From positions 1 through 55,677 of the forward strand of contig JBBTCJ010000006.1 of the NCBI GenBank assembly GCA_038043285.1: a stretch of 55,677 nt of DNA, given 5' to 3'. Below the pieces are notes generated by a model. It did no database searches, was not told where the DNA came from, and saw only the letters and a list, made by a program, of their open reading frames with translations. Below, in pieces: positions 39,622 through 48,157 of this stretch. Both the position numbers and the translations under genes were made by a program. Numbering within the stretch: position 1 is the first letter of the stretch; each line of letters opens with the position of its first letter. The DNA comes from JBBTCJ01 sp038043285 (lineage in GTDB: Bacteria > Planctomycetota > Phycisphaerae > UBA1845).

Positions 39622-40704
39622 ATGCCGACCAAAGAGCTTGTCACCAAGGTCTGGATCGATCCCGGCTGCATCGTCTGCGATGCCTGCGAGACGACGGCTC
39701 CCGATGTCTTTGAGGTCTTGGAAGAAACCTGCATCGTCCGCCCGGCTGCCCTGAGCATCGAGTTCACCAAACCGCGCACACAAGCTATCAAAGATGCGGC
39801 CGAGGAATGTCCCGTCGACGTGATCAAGTTTGACGTGGTTGCGCTGGAGGTCTCCGAGGCGGAGGCGGCTGCCGTTCCCGCGGAGGCCGCCGCGCCGGCG
39901 CCTAAGCCGGCCAAGGCCGAGAAGGCCGCTACGGCAACCCACGCCGAGCCGAAGCCCGCCTCGCCGATCAAGGCTCCCACGGCGGCGCACGACGTGACGC
40001 ACACCGTCGCCGGCGCGCCGGATCCGTCTATTGCGGCGCTGCTGAGAGCGGCCATGACCAGAGGCGGGAACGCCGGAATCGAACGTGCCGGCGGCGGCAT
40101 GACCGAATCTGGCGAAGCGTGGAAGCGTAAGGATCCTCGAGAACTTCCTCCCGACGCCCGGCAGGCCATGGTGATGGAAGCCGCACGCAAGGCAAAACAA
40201 GAGGGTGACGTCTCGCGCCGCGCGTTCATGAGCAACGCCGCCCTCGGCGCCGGTTGGCTCGCGTTCGGGGCCGGGGCTGCGGTGTCGATCGGTCCGGCCT
40301 TCGGGCGATTCATGATGCCCAACGTGCTGGAGGAGCCTGACCCGCGCATCCGCGTCGGCAAGTTGCAACGCTATCTCGAAATGGATCCGGGTGGGGTGAA
40401 CGAAGACTTCAAGCCCCAGGGCATCTGGATGATCCGCGAGGAGAGCCGCGTCGCGGCCCTCAACATCATTTGCACCCACCTGGGTTGCATTCCGAACTGG
40501 CTGCCCAACGACCGCAAGTTTAAGTGCCCGTGTCACGGCAGCGGATATAAGCCCGATGGAGTCAATTTCGAAGGTCCGACGCCGCGTCCGCTCGAGCGGT
40601 TCCGCATCTACCTCGAAGACGGGGTCGTCATCGTCGACAAGAGCAAGAAGTTCCAGTACGAACTGGGGCAATGGGATCAGCCGGGGAGTTCTATCCCCGC
40701 CTAG
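39622..40704 (+). CDS. 4Fe-4S ferredoxin - Rieske fusion protein
   Basis: The 360-residue protein joins two electron-transfer domains. Residues 1-70 form a monocluster ferredoxin with C16-x2-C19-x2-C22 and C63-Pro. An Ala/Pro/Lys-rich linker (about 75-135) leads to a twin-arginine motif SRRAFM near residue 199 and a membrane helix. The C-terminal Rieske domain has C284-T-H286-L-G-C289 and C302-P-C304-H305, the 2Fe-2S ligands. The Rieske part is the high-potential subunit of a cytochrome bc complex and should sit in the periplasm. The ferredoxin would then remain on the cytoplasmic side of the same polypeptide. It lies four bases after the HEAT-like gene and before split cytochrome b genes. 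The ATG start follows the family-like MPTKELVTKVWID. Confidence 0.88.
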   Translation: MPTKELVTKVWIDPGCIVCDACETTAPDVFEVLEETCIVRPAALSIEFTKPRTQAIKDAAEECPVDVIKFDVVALEVSEAEAAAVPAEAAAPAPKPAKAEKAATATHAEPKPASPIKAPTAAHDVTHTVAGAPDPSIAALLRAAMTRGGNAGIERAGGGMTESGEAWKRKDPRELPPDARQAMVMEAARKAKQEGDVSRRAFMSNAALGAGWLAFGAGAAVSIGPAFGRFMMPNVLEEPDPRIRVGKLQRYLEMDPGGVNEDFKPQGIWMIREESRVAALNIICTHLGCIPNWLPNDRKFKCPCHGSGYKPDGVNFEGPTPRPLERFRIYLEDGVVIVDKSKKFQYELGQWDQPGSSIPA

Positions 40705-40740
40705 GCGCGGCGCGAAACGTGGTGAGGACGCAAGAGAACA

Positions 40741-41517
40741 ATGTCACGAATCGGTGATTGGGTACGGGAATGTCAGATCTGGGGGAGCGTGTTCCGTCAC
40801 GGGATTCCCCGCGATCGCCGCACCCGGGCGATGGCCATTCTCAGCAACGTCTTCCTGCACCTGCATCCGGTTGCGATCCGCAAGAGCGGCATCCGCCTCT
40901 CGTTTACCTGGTGCATGGGCGGGTTGACGTTCTTTCTGTTTCTCGTCGAAATCGTCACCGGCGTGCTGCTGATGTTCTACTATCGCCCGACCGTCGAGTA
41001 CGCCTACGTCGACATTGAGGGTCTGCGGGCGCACGTGACCTTGGGGTTGCTCCGGGAGATGCACCGCTGGGGCGCGCACGCGATGGTCATCACCATCTGG
41101 CTGCACATGCTCCGCGTGTTTCTGACCGGAAGCTACAAGCCGCCGCGGGAGTTCAACTGGGGCGTCGGTGTGGTGCTGTTGGTGTTGACGTTGTTGCTCT
41201 CGTTCACCGGATACCTGCTGCCCTGGGACCAGTTGGCCATGTGGGCGATCACCGTGGGATCGAACATGGCCCGGGCCACTCCGCTGGCGGGTCACGAAGG
41301 TCCGGCCGCCGCGTTCCTGCAGATCGGCGGCGTTCCGTTGGTACACGGGGGGGACGACGCTCGTTTCGGGCTGTTGGCGGGCACGTTCGTCGGACCCAAT
41401 GCGCTTCTTCGGTTTTATGTCTTGCACTGCGTGTTTATTCCGGTGGTGGTGACGGTCCTGCTCGCGGTCCATTTCTGGCGGATCCGCAAGGACGGCGGAG
41501 TCAGCGGGCCTCTGTAG
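40741..41517 (+). CDS. petB: Cytochrome b, N-terminal (b6-like) subunit
   Basis: The 258-residue membrane protein carries the four N-terminal helices of a cytochrome b. The heme-ligand histidines are spaced as in the family: LREMHRWGAHAMVITIWLHMLRVF in helix B and FYVLHCVFIPVVVTVLLAVHFWRIRKDGG in helix D. GYLLPWDQLAMWAIT is the Qo-site-type segment. Its length and the separate C-terminal subunit recall b6f-type organisation. It should bind two b hemes and oxidise quinol together with the Rieske fusion. It is 36 bp after the Rieske gene. Confidence 0.9.
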   Translation: MSRIGDWVRECQIWGSVFRHGIPRDRRTRAMAILSNVFLHLHPVAIRKSGIRLSFTWCMGGLTFFLFLVEIVTGVLLMFYYRPTVEYAYVDIEGLRAHVTLGLLREMHRWGAHAMVITIWLHMLRVFLTGSYKPPREFNWGVGVVLLVLTLLLSFTGYLLPWDQLAMWAITVGSNMARATPLAGHEGPAAAFLQIGGVPLVHGGDDARFGLLAGTFVGPNALLRFYVLHCVFIPVVVTVLLAVHFWRIRKDGGVSGPL

Positions 41518-41547
41518 GCGGAATCGGCGCGGGTTCGCGGAGGATGG

Positions 41548-42693
41548 GTGCGGTTGATGGACGGATCGTTGTCGATGGTGGCGGCTTCGCCGGCTCTCGA
41601 GAATGCGAAGAACCTGATCAATGCGGTCTGCCAGCCGCACTGGTTCCTCATTCTTTCGGTGACTGCCTTTGTTATTTTTCTGGCGGGGTATCGCGTCTTC
41701 ACCAAACCCTCGGTCGCGGTTCCGCTGGCCGGGCTGATCGTCGCGTTCTTCTTGGCGAGCTGTCTGGATCCCAACTTTCTGCTGATCGTCAAGAAGCCCG
41801 ACAACGTCCCGATCGTGATGATGATGTTCGCGATCACGTTTTTCATCTGGCTGGCGTTTCGCCAGGCGGCATTGAATGACGGGCGGATCGAGCGTGGGGA
41901 ACCGCTCCTGGAAGCCGGCGCCGAGGACAAGGTGCTGGTTTGGCCCGATCTGGTCTATATCGAATTGATCTGCCTGGTGTTGTTCACCGCATTCCTGACG
42001 GTCTGGGCGATCGTGCTCCGCGCGCCGCTGGAGCAACCGGCGGATCCCGCGGTGGCGCCCAATCCGGCCAAGGCCCCGTGGTATTTCCTGGGCTTGCAGG
42101 AAATGCTGGTCTACTTCGACCCCTGGCTGGCGGGGGTGTTGCTGCCCGGCTTGATCATTGTCGGTCTGATCGCCATCCCCTACATCGACACCAACCCGCG
42201 CGGAAACGGATACTACACCTTCAAGGAGCGCCGCTTCGCGATCTCGACGTTTCTGTTCGGGTTCCTGATCTTGTGGGTAGTGCTCATCATCTTCGGGACG
42301 TTCTTGCGCGGTCCGAACTGGAACTTCTTCGGTCCCTATGAGTTTTGGGATCTCCACCGACCAATGGCCCTGCTCAACACCGAGTTTCACGATCTCTTCT
42401 GGATCGGGTTGCGGGGGCAGGCGCTGCCCACGGAGAACGTCGGCTTTATTCCCGGCTACCTCATCCGCGAACTGCCGGGCATGATCGTGCTGGGCGCCTA
42501 CTTCATCCTCGGACCGTTGTTCCTGAAGGCGTTGTTCTTCCGCAAACTTTACCGGCAGATGGGGTTCCTTCGTTTCAGCGTCATGTCGATGCTGATGCTG
42601 GTGATGCTGTTGATGCCGATCAAGATGGTTCTGCGGTGGACGCTGAACCTCCACTACATCGTCGGCATCACGGAGTGGTTCCTGAACGTGTAG
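41548..42693 (+). CDS. petD: Cytochrome b C-terminal (subunit IV-like) membrane protein
   Basis: The 381-residue protein contains the core segment PNPAKAPWYFLGLQEMLVYFDPWLAGVLLPGL, a subunit IV/cytochrome b C-terminal signature. It has about eight predicted membrane helices, more than the three of plastid subunit IV. The N-terminal helices (HWFLILSVTAFVIFLAG, PLAGLIVAFFLASCL, VPIVMMMFAITFFIW) and the C-terminal extension (about 250-381) are additional. The start is uncertain: GTG at 41548 has GGAGG four to five bases upstream, while an ATG at 41557 is possible. With the upstream subunit it forms the quinol-oxidising core. Confidence 0.85.
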   Translation: MRLMDGSLSMVAASPALENAKNLINAVCQPHWFLILSVTAFVIFLAGYRVFTKPSVAVPLAGLIVAFFLASCLDPNFLLIVKKPDNVPIVMMMFAITFFIWLAFRQAALNDGRIERGEPLLEAGAEDKVLVWPDLVYIELICLVLFTAFLTVWAIVLRAPLEQPADPAVAPNPAKAPWYFLGLQEMLVYFDPWLAGVLLPGLIIVGLIAIPYIDTNPRGNGYYTFKERRFAISTFLFGFLILWVVLIIFGTFLRGPNWNFFGPYEFWDLHRPMALLNTEFHDLFWIGLRGQALPTENVGFIPGYLIRELPGMIVLGAYFILGPLFLKALFFRKLYRQMGFLRFSVMSMLMLVMLLMPIKMVLRWTLNLHYIVGITEWFLNV

Positions 42694-42749
42694 TCCGCGA
42701 GCGATGGGCCGCGGCCGGCGGCATCGTGCGGCGAATGGATGCGTAAGAC

Positions 42750-45700
42750 ATGCCCGTCACTGAGGATCGTCTCTATCGTCCCGATCGGCTGAACCGCTGG
42801 TTCGCCGTCAGCAGCATCATCATGACGATTTCGATCGCCTGGCTGATCCAGGTCGATTACGACCGCCCCTGGAAGGACTTTCAGGACCGCTACTTCGTCG
42901 GCAAGGCGGCGCTGGCGCACCTGGATTACCTCGACGCCGCCCGCGAGCAGCGCGTGGCGGAGTCAACCAAGGCCGAACGGCGAGTCCAGGATGAGCGAGA
43001 ACTTCTCGACCAGACCTCCGGGGCGAGGCTGGCGACGTTGCAAAGCGACCTTGCCACCGCGGATCTGGAGTTCCGGAAGGCCGACGCCCCATACAGCAAG
43101 GCTTCGCAGGTTCTGGAAGTCACCAAGGATACCTACGAGCGCAAGCTCGGCGCCTCCGGCGCGGAGCATCCCGAGACCATCGCCGCCCACCAGCAGTTCC
43201 AGATTGAGGAAGACGACGTTGATCGACTTCGCAAGGAAAAGGAGCGCTGGGAAGACGAGAAGCGACGCATCGCGGCGGACCTCCGAGAGCTGGAAAAGGG
43301 CGTCCGTACCGCCGAGAAGGCGCTCTTGGATCTTCGGCAGGTAGCCGAAAGCGCGTTGAGCAAGGATCGCGCCTACCGCGGCGTGCTGGAGTTCCGCGGC
43401 GGCGAGTTCCTCGGGGGGCTGCCGATCGTGCGCGGCATCATCAACATGCCGCTTCTCGATTTCACCGCTCCGAAGAATACGCCGGCGCGGCACCAGGTGA
43501 ACCAACTCGTACTTCCCGACGTTCGGCAGCGTCTTAACTATCTGGAAAGTTACACGACCGATCGATGCACGACGTGCCACGTGGCGATCGACGATCCTGA
43601 GTTTTCAAAGGGCAATCTCGCCCGCAAGCTGGAACGATCGCTGCCCGGGGTCATGGAGGCGATGCAGCGGGCGGGCAAGACGGGATTGCCCTTGCCCCAG
43701 CCCCCGACGCTGCACGGCACCGAGTCGCCGCTACCGCCGGGAAAAGTCACCGACCACTGGGACGAGCTGGCGGTCAAACAGCAGGACGACTATTTCCAGG
43801 GCCTGCTGGCGGTGGTGAACGATTATCTGAAACAAACCGGTCGAAAGGCAATCGAACTCGGCCAGCCGGTCCTCGCGCATCCCAACCTCGAGTTGTACGT
43901 CTCGGTGGATTCCCCGCACGCTCAGGCACTGATGGGCTGCACCGTATGCCACGAAGGGAACCCCCAGGAGACCGACTTCGTCCAAGCGGCCCACTCCCCA
44001 CCGACGCACGAGGCCGAGGAGCGCTGGGCGGACGAATATTACATCAGCGAATTGGGCGTGCCCAACGTCACCTTTGAAACCATCGCCCACTACTGGGACC
44101 GCCCGATGCGTCTTCCGCAGCACACGGAGGCCGGCTGCGCGAAATGCCACGCGGAGATCACCGACATTGACCGCTTCCGCGGCGAGCGCGTTGGGGCCCG
44201 GATCAACCTCGGGCAGCACTTGTTCCGCGAGGTCGGCTGCATCAATTGCCACAACGTCGAAGATCTCAAGGAGTCGCGTCGCGTCGGACCCGATCTGCGG
44301 CACGTCGGGTCGAAACTGACCGCGCCGTTCGTGCAGCAGTGGGCCTTCTTCCCGCAGAAGTTCCGCCCCTCGACGCGCATGCCGCACTTCTTCGCCCAGG
44401 AGAACAACCGCGCGGAGAGTCGAAACCAGTTCGACACCGATCCGGTGCTGCGGACGCAGACCGAGGTCGCGGCGATTTCTCGATATCTGTTCGCCACCTC
44501 GGCGCCGTGGAAACCGGCGGAGCGTCCGCCCGATCTGAAGGGCGATCCCCAGCGCGGGCGTGAGTTGTTCAAGTCCGTCGGCTGCCTGGCGTGCCATTCC
44601 AACATCCAGGAGTTCGGCGAGCAGTGGATCACCGAGGATCTCATGCAGCGCGAGGGCCTTGGCCAGGAGAAAGCCCTCTACCGCTACAAGGGCATGACGC
44701 TCAATGAGCGCGTCCGCTACGCCGAGGAGCATTTCCACTCGCAGACGGAGTCGTTCTTCCAGCCTGAAAACGCCCGGTTCGACCCGGAGAAGAAATACAA
44801 CAAACCCACCTTCAGCCGCTTCGCGCCGGAGCTTTCGGGCATCGGGTCCAAGTCCACGGAGGCCTGGTTGTACGCCTGGCTGCTGGATCCGTCGAAGTAC
44901 GCGAAGGACACCAAGATGCCGAGTCTGCGGCTTACGCCCGCCGAGGCCGCCGACATCGCCTCTTATCTGATGACGCTGAAAAACGACGAGTTCGAGCAGC
45001 ATGAGTTCCCGATGGACTCGGCTGCCCTGCGCATGTCCGACGATCTGATCTTCTCGCTGTTGGCGTCGCAGCGATCCGAACGTCGCAGCCGGGCAATCAT
45101 GCATGACGACGGCGGCGAGTTGACCCGGATGCTCGTCGGGCTTCTTGCCGATTCGTTCGCCGAGGGCGTCGCGGCGGAGTTGCCGCGGGCCGTCGGCGAT
45201 GCGGAGAGGCGCAAGCTCGGCGAGGGGGCGGCCTACGACGTCGTGAGTCCGATGTCGCTGCAGGACAAGAAGTTGACGTACCTCGGCAGCAAGATGATCG
45301 GGCACTATGGCTGCTACGCCTGCCATATGATACGCGGGTTCGAAAAGACCACGCCCCCCGGGACCGACCTGACGACCTGGTCGGAAAAACCCGTGACCCA
45401 GCTCGATTTTGCCTTTTTCGGCGATGCGTTCCACGGAATGCGCGAGGAGAAGGAGGAGGTCTTCGGATATGTGTATCCGCAGGACGGTAAGGAGCTGAAC
45501 GACTGGTCGCCCATCGACGATCGCGCCCGGGAGCAGATCCGCCACACCCACGCCGCGTTCGCCAAGCACAAGATGCTCAATCCGCGCATTTGGGACCGGG
45601 AGAAAATCAAGAAGCCGTACGACAAACTGAAAATGCCTAACTTCTACTTCACCGAGGAGGAGTCCGAGGCCCTGACGACGTACCTGGTCTCACGCGTACC

Positions 45701-47021
45701 CCCGCGGGTTTCCGAAAAGCTGGCGGTCGATTACGACACGGACCTGCTCGGTCCTATCGCCCGGGGCAGGTTCCTGACGCGGGAGCTGAACTGCATCGCC
45801 TGTCATCAGATTGAGGACAACGCGCCGCTGGTGCAACAGTTCTATCGCCGGAAGCAGTCCGGGCGGCTGGAGTTTGACCTCAACAACGCGCCACCGCTGC
45901 TGTGGGGCGAGGGGGCCAAGCTGCAGCACAACTGGTTCCATCGTTTCGTGCAGCATGTCGAGCCGTTGCGGCCTTGGTTGCAGATTCGAATGCCGAGTTT
46001 CAAACTCACCGGCGAGCAGCGGACAACGCTGGTGGAGTATTTCGCGGCGCTGAGTCGGCAGGACTCGAGCAAACTCGCGGGATTGCTGGCGCCGATCGAC
46101 GAATACCTGAACAAGGCGAGCGAGGCCGCCGCTTCCCGGGGCGGCCCGGCAGAACCGCCGGCCCCTCCGACCAAGCCCGGATCGGATTGGTTCGAGGAGG
46201 AGTCGCTACGGGAGCGGACGGCGGGCCTCCGCCGTTGGGCCGTCGAGCGTAAGCTGGTTCGCGCGGGCGACGTCGATCCGCTGACCACTGCGCCGGAGAG
46301 GTTACGCAACGGTTACGCGCAGATGCTCGCGCGCATCCGATTCCTCAAGGATTTGTACAACGTTGAGTATCCCTTCGTCGAACCGGCGGCGCCGTTGTCG
46401 CCGGAAGCAGAGTACGCGAAAGGACAAGAGTTCTTCACCGACATGGGATGCCTGAAGTGCCATATTCTCGGACCGATGCTTCCCGGTCCGGCCAAGAGCA
46501 CAGATGACTTCACCAACGTCTACCGTCTTGACGGCGTCCGCGGAGAGGGCGAGGGGGCCGCGGCCATCATCAACGGCACTACCTATCCGGTCGGCGTGGT
46601 GATTGATGGGTGCAAACTCATCAGTGCAACGAATGTCTACTATGACACCGGTGACGTGGAGACCAAGGCGATTTTCGAAGGGCCCAACGCGGCCGGGCAG
46701 ACCGAGCGTATCGTGCTGCAAGCGCCCAGTGCGCCGAACCTGGGTCTGACCAACCAGCGGCTCCGGCGGGCGTGGGTGTTCGACTGGATGCTGAGTCCGC
46801 AGTTGATTCAGCCGGGAACCAAGATGCCGCAGAACTTCCCCGGCGGGGAAAGCCCCTATAAGGGGGACGCGAAGTATCCGGGGACGGGCATGGATCACAT
46901 CAACCTGTTGGTCGACTATCTGTACGACGCGGGAACCAAGGCTGCTCGCTCGCCGTTGCAAAAAGTGGTGGCGCCGAGTGGGGACGAGTCCTTCGAAGAG
47001 TCGAAGGAGTTCGAGGATTAG
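42750..47021 (+). CDS. Giant membrane-anchored octaheme c-type cytochrome (1423 aa)
   Basis: The protein starts with one membrane helix (about residues 18-40) and then a coiled coil (about 45-215, rich in Glu/Arg/Lys heptads). A chain of cytochrome c domains follows. Eight CxxCH sites are readable at residues 273, 397, 463, 497, 612, 855, 1015 and 1234. At least five Met-Pro motifs typical of the distal Met ligand are present (TRMPHFF, TKMPSLR, LKMPNFY, IRMPSFK and TKMPQNF). It lies behind cytochrome b and ahead of the cupredoxin and the oxidase. It probably replaces cytochrome c1 and the soluble cytochrome c as a long electron wire between quinol oxidation and cytochrome oxidase. The full-length open frame without interruption argues against assembly artefact. 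I do not know a named family of this exact architecture. Confidence 0.87.
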   Translation: MPVTEDRLYRPDRLNRWFAVSSIIMTISIAWLIQVDYDRPWKDFQDRYFVGKAALAHLDYLDAAREQRVAESTKAERRVQDERELLDQTSGARLATLQSDLATADLEFRKADAPYSKASQVLEVTKDTYERKLGASGAEHPETIAAHQQFQIEEDDVDRLRKEKERWEDEKRRIAADLRELEKGVRTAEKALLDLRQVAESALSKDRAYRGVLEFRGGEFLGGLPIVRGIINMPLLDFTAPKNTPARHQVNQLVLPDVRQRLNYLESYTTDRCTTCHVAIDDPEFSKGNLARKLERSLPGVMEAMQRAGKTGLPLPQPPTLHGTESPLPPGKVTDHWDELAVKQQDDYFQGLLAVVNDYLKQTGRKAIELGQPVLAHPNLELYVSVDSPHAQALMGCTVCHEGNPQETDFVQAAHSPPTHEAEERWADEYYISELGVPNVTFETIAHYWDRPMRLPQHTEAGCAKCHAEITDIDRFRGERVGARINLGQHLFREVGCINCHNVEDLKESRRVGPDLRHVGSKLTAPFVQQWAFFPQKFRPSTRMPHFFAQENNRAESRNQFDTDPVLRTQTEVAAISRYLFATSAPWKPAERPPDLKGDPQRGRELFKSVGCLACHSNIQEFGEQWITEDLMQREGLGQEKALYRYKGMTLNERVRYAEEHFHSQTESFFQPENARFDPEKKYNKPTFSRFAPELSGIGSKSTEAWLYAWLLDPSKYAKDTKMPSLRLTPAEAADIASYLMTLKNDEFEQHEFPMDSAALRMSDDLIFSLLASQRSERRSRAIMHDDGGELTRMLVGLLADSFAEGVAAELPRAVGDAERRKLGEGAAYDVVSPMSLQDKKLTYLGSKMIGHYGCYACHMIRGFEKTTPPGTDLTTWSEKPVTQLDFAFFGDAFHGMREEKEEVFGYVYPQDGKELNDWSPIDDRAREQIRHTHAAFAKHKMLNPRIWDREKIKKPYDKLKMPNFYFTEEESEALTTYLVSRVPPRVSEKLAVDYDTDLLGPIARGRFLTRELNCIACHQIEDNAPLVQQFYRRKQSGRLEFDLNNAPPLLWGEGAKLQHNWFHRFVQHVEPLRPWLQIRMPSFKLTGEQRTTLVEYFAALSRQDSSKLAGLLAPIDEYLNKASEAAASRGGPAEPPAPPTKPGSDWFEEESLRERTAGLRRWAVERKLVRAGDVDPLTTAPERLRNGYAQMLARIRFLKDLYNVEYPFVEPAAPLSPEAEYAKGQEFFTDMGCLKCHILGPMLPGPAKSTDDFTNVYRLDGVRGEGEGAAAIINGTTYPVGVVIDGCKLISATNVYYDTGDVETKAIFEGPNAAGQTERIVLQAPSAPNLGLTNQRLRRAWVFDWMLSPQLIQPGTKMPQNFPGGESPYKGDAKYPGTGMDHINLLVDYLYDAGTKAARSPLQKVVAPSGDESFEESKEFED

Positions 47022-47067
47022 CGAGGCTCCGGGGTGCTCCAGACGCGGGAAGTTGGGCGGGGCGGCC

Positions 47068-47088
47068 TTCTCGTTTGCGAGAATTTTT
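47068..47088 (+). terminator. Weak intrinsic terminator after the octaheme gene
   Basis: Arms TTCTCG and CGAGAA (loop TTTG) are followed by five T residues. The 6-bp AT/GC stem is weak, so partial termination or attenuation between the bc-type and oxidase parts of the cluster is more likely than a full stop. A second hairpin (GGGCTT...AAGCCC) lies at about 47133-47153. Confidence 0.4.
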
Positions 47089-47198
47089 GGAGAAAATGGA
47101 AAATCGTCGGAAAACGGGGCTTGAAATGGCGGCGGGCTTCGCGTACAAGCCCGTTCCGCATTGGCGAAAGTAGGGCGTTGCGCTTAGGAGATGGCACG

Positions 47199-47939
47199 AT
47201 GGTTCGTTTCAGGGTCGCGTTGGCGGTCGGATTGGTGGCGGCGTGGTTGGCGGCCTCGCCCGCTCGGGTTTGGGCGGCGGACGACGGCACGATCAAGGGC
47301 AAGGTGATCTTCAAGGGCGACAAGGACAAGTACAAGAGAACCGTTCTTGACACCTCGAAGGATCCCAATTGCAAGAAGTCGAAGGACAAAATCGGCAACT
47401 ACGAGGTCGTCCTCAACACCAAGGGCGATCCCATCACGGTTCGCAACGTCCTGGTGTCAATCAAGAACGATTTCGCGGGCAAGACGTTCACCGCTCCGAC
47501 CGAACCGAAGACCCTCACCCAGCACGGGTGCGAGTACGATCCGCACGTCCTGGGGCTTGTGGAAGGTCAGGGGTTGAAGGTGCTCAACGGCGACGACACC
47601 AACCACAATATTCACTTCCTCCCGAAGAAAAACGAGGAACACAACTTCTCCCAGCCGAAGAAGGACGCGGAAACGGGCAAGGAGTTGAAGCTGGTGGCGG
47701 AGGCCGAGCCGTTCAAGATCAAATGCGACGTGCATCCGTGGATGGGCGCATGGATCGGCGTCTACAAGCACCCGTTCTTCGCGGTCACCGGCGAGGACGG
47801 AACCTTCGAAATCAAGAACCTCCCGCCGGGCAAGTACACGGTGGAGGCGTGGCACGAGACCTTCGGAAAGCTGACGGCGGAAGTTGAAGCTCGGCCGGGT
47901 TCGGTAAGCGAGCAGGATTTCACCTTTGAGCCGAAGTAG
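47199..47939 (+). CDS. Exported cupredoxin-domain protein (blue-copper-like electron carrier)
   Basis: The 246-residue protein has a signal peptide (FRVALAVGLVAAWLAASPARVWA) and a Lys-rich N-terminal beta domain. A cupredoxin copper site follows: the first His in DDTNHNIHF, then C-D-V-H-P-W-M (C-x2-H-x2-M) in KIKCDVHPWMGAWIG. A carboxypeptidase-regulatory-like beta end (DGTFEIKNLPPGKYTVEAWHE) completes it. The full type 1 ligand set His-Cys-His-Met is present. It lies between the octaheme cytochrome and oxidase subunit II, so it may carry electrons to CuA or deliver copper. The start at ATG 47199 has AGGAG eight bases upstream. Confidence 0.85.
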   Translation: MVRFRVALAVGLVAAWLAASPARVWAADDGTIKGKVIFKGDKDKYKRTVLDTSKDPNCKKSKDKIGNYEVVLNTKGDPITVRNVLVSIKNDFAGKTFTAPTEPKTLTQHGCEYDPHVLGLVEGQGLKVLNGDDTNHNIHFLPKKNEEHNFSQPKKDAETGKELKLVAEAEPFKIKCDVHPWMGAWIGVYKHPFFAVTGEDGTFEIKNLPPGKYTVEAWHETFGKLTAEVEARPGSVSEQDFTFEPK

Positions 47940-47979
47940 TTGCGGACGCGGCGCGGTGCGGGCCGGCGCGAGCGGTTCG

Positions 47980-47994
47980 GACTTTTAGAAAGTC
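47980..47994. promoter_or_regulatory. Small palindrome upstream of coxB
   Basis: GACTTT and AAAGTC face each other across TAG in the 218-bp gap between the cupredoxin gene and coxB. It could be an operator half-site pair or a short RNA hairpin. No clear promoter elements flank it. Confidence 0.25.
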
Positions 47995-48157
47995 AAGTAG
48001 GCGGCGGCGGCGCGCCCGGCGTGAAGTTTGGTGCGCTTTATCCCTGTACCGGTGTCACCCGGCGGGGCCCACGCGACGACGCCAGGATCAGCCGAGTGGT
48101 TCCGGCTGGACGGCGAGACGGCGGACTCGCGCCGGATGGTGCGAAGGAGGTATCAGT

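Noticed and set aside
40744..42654. Long minus-strand ORF of 636 codons opposite the cytochrome b genes
   Set aside because: It is the frame shadow of GC-rich coding sequence with clear heme-ligand and helix motifs on the plus strand; the antisense product is low-complexity His/Arg/Gln-rich without a domain.
43731..45569. Minus-strand ORF of 612 codons inside the octaheme gene
   Set aside because: The plus strand has the heme motifs; the reverse frame is Arg/Leu/Gly-rich noise with no start signal.
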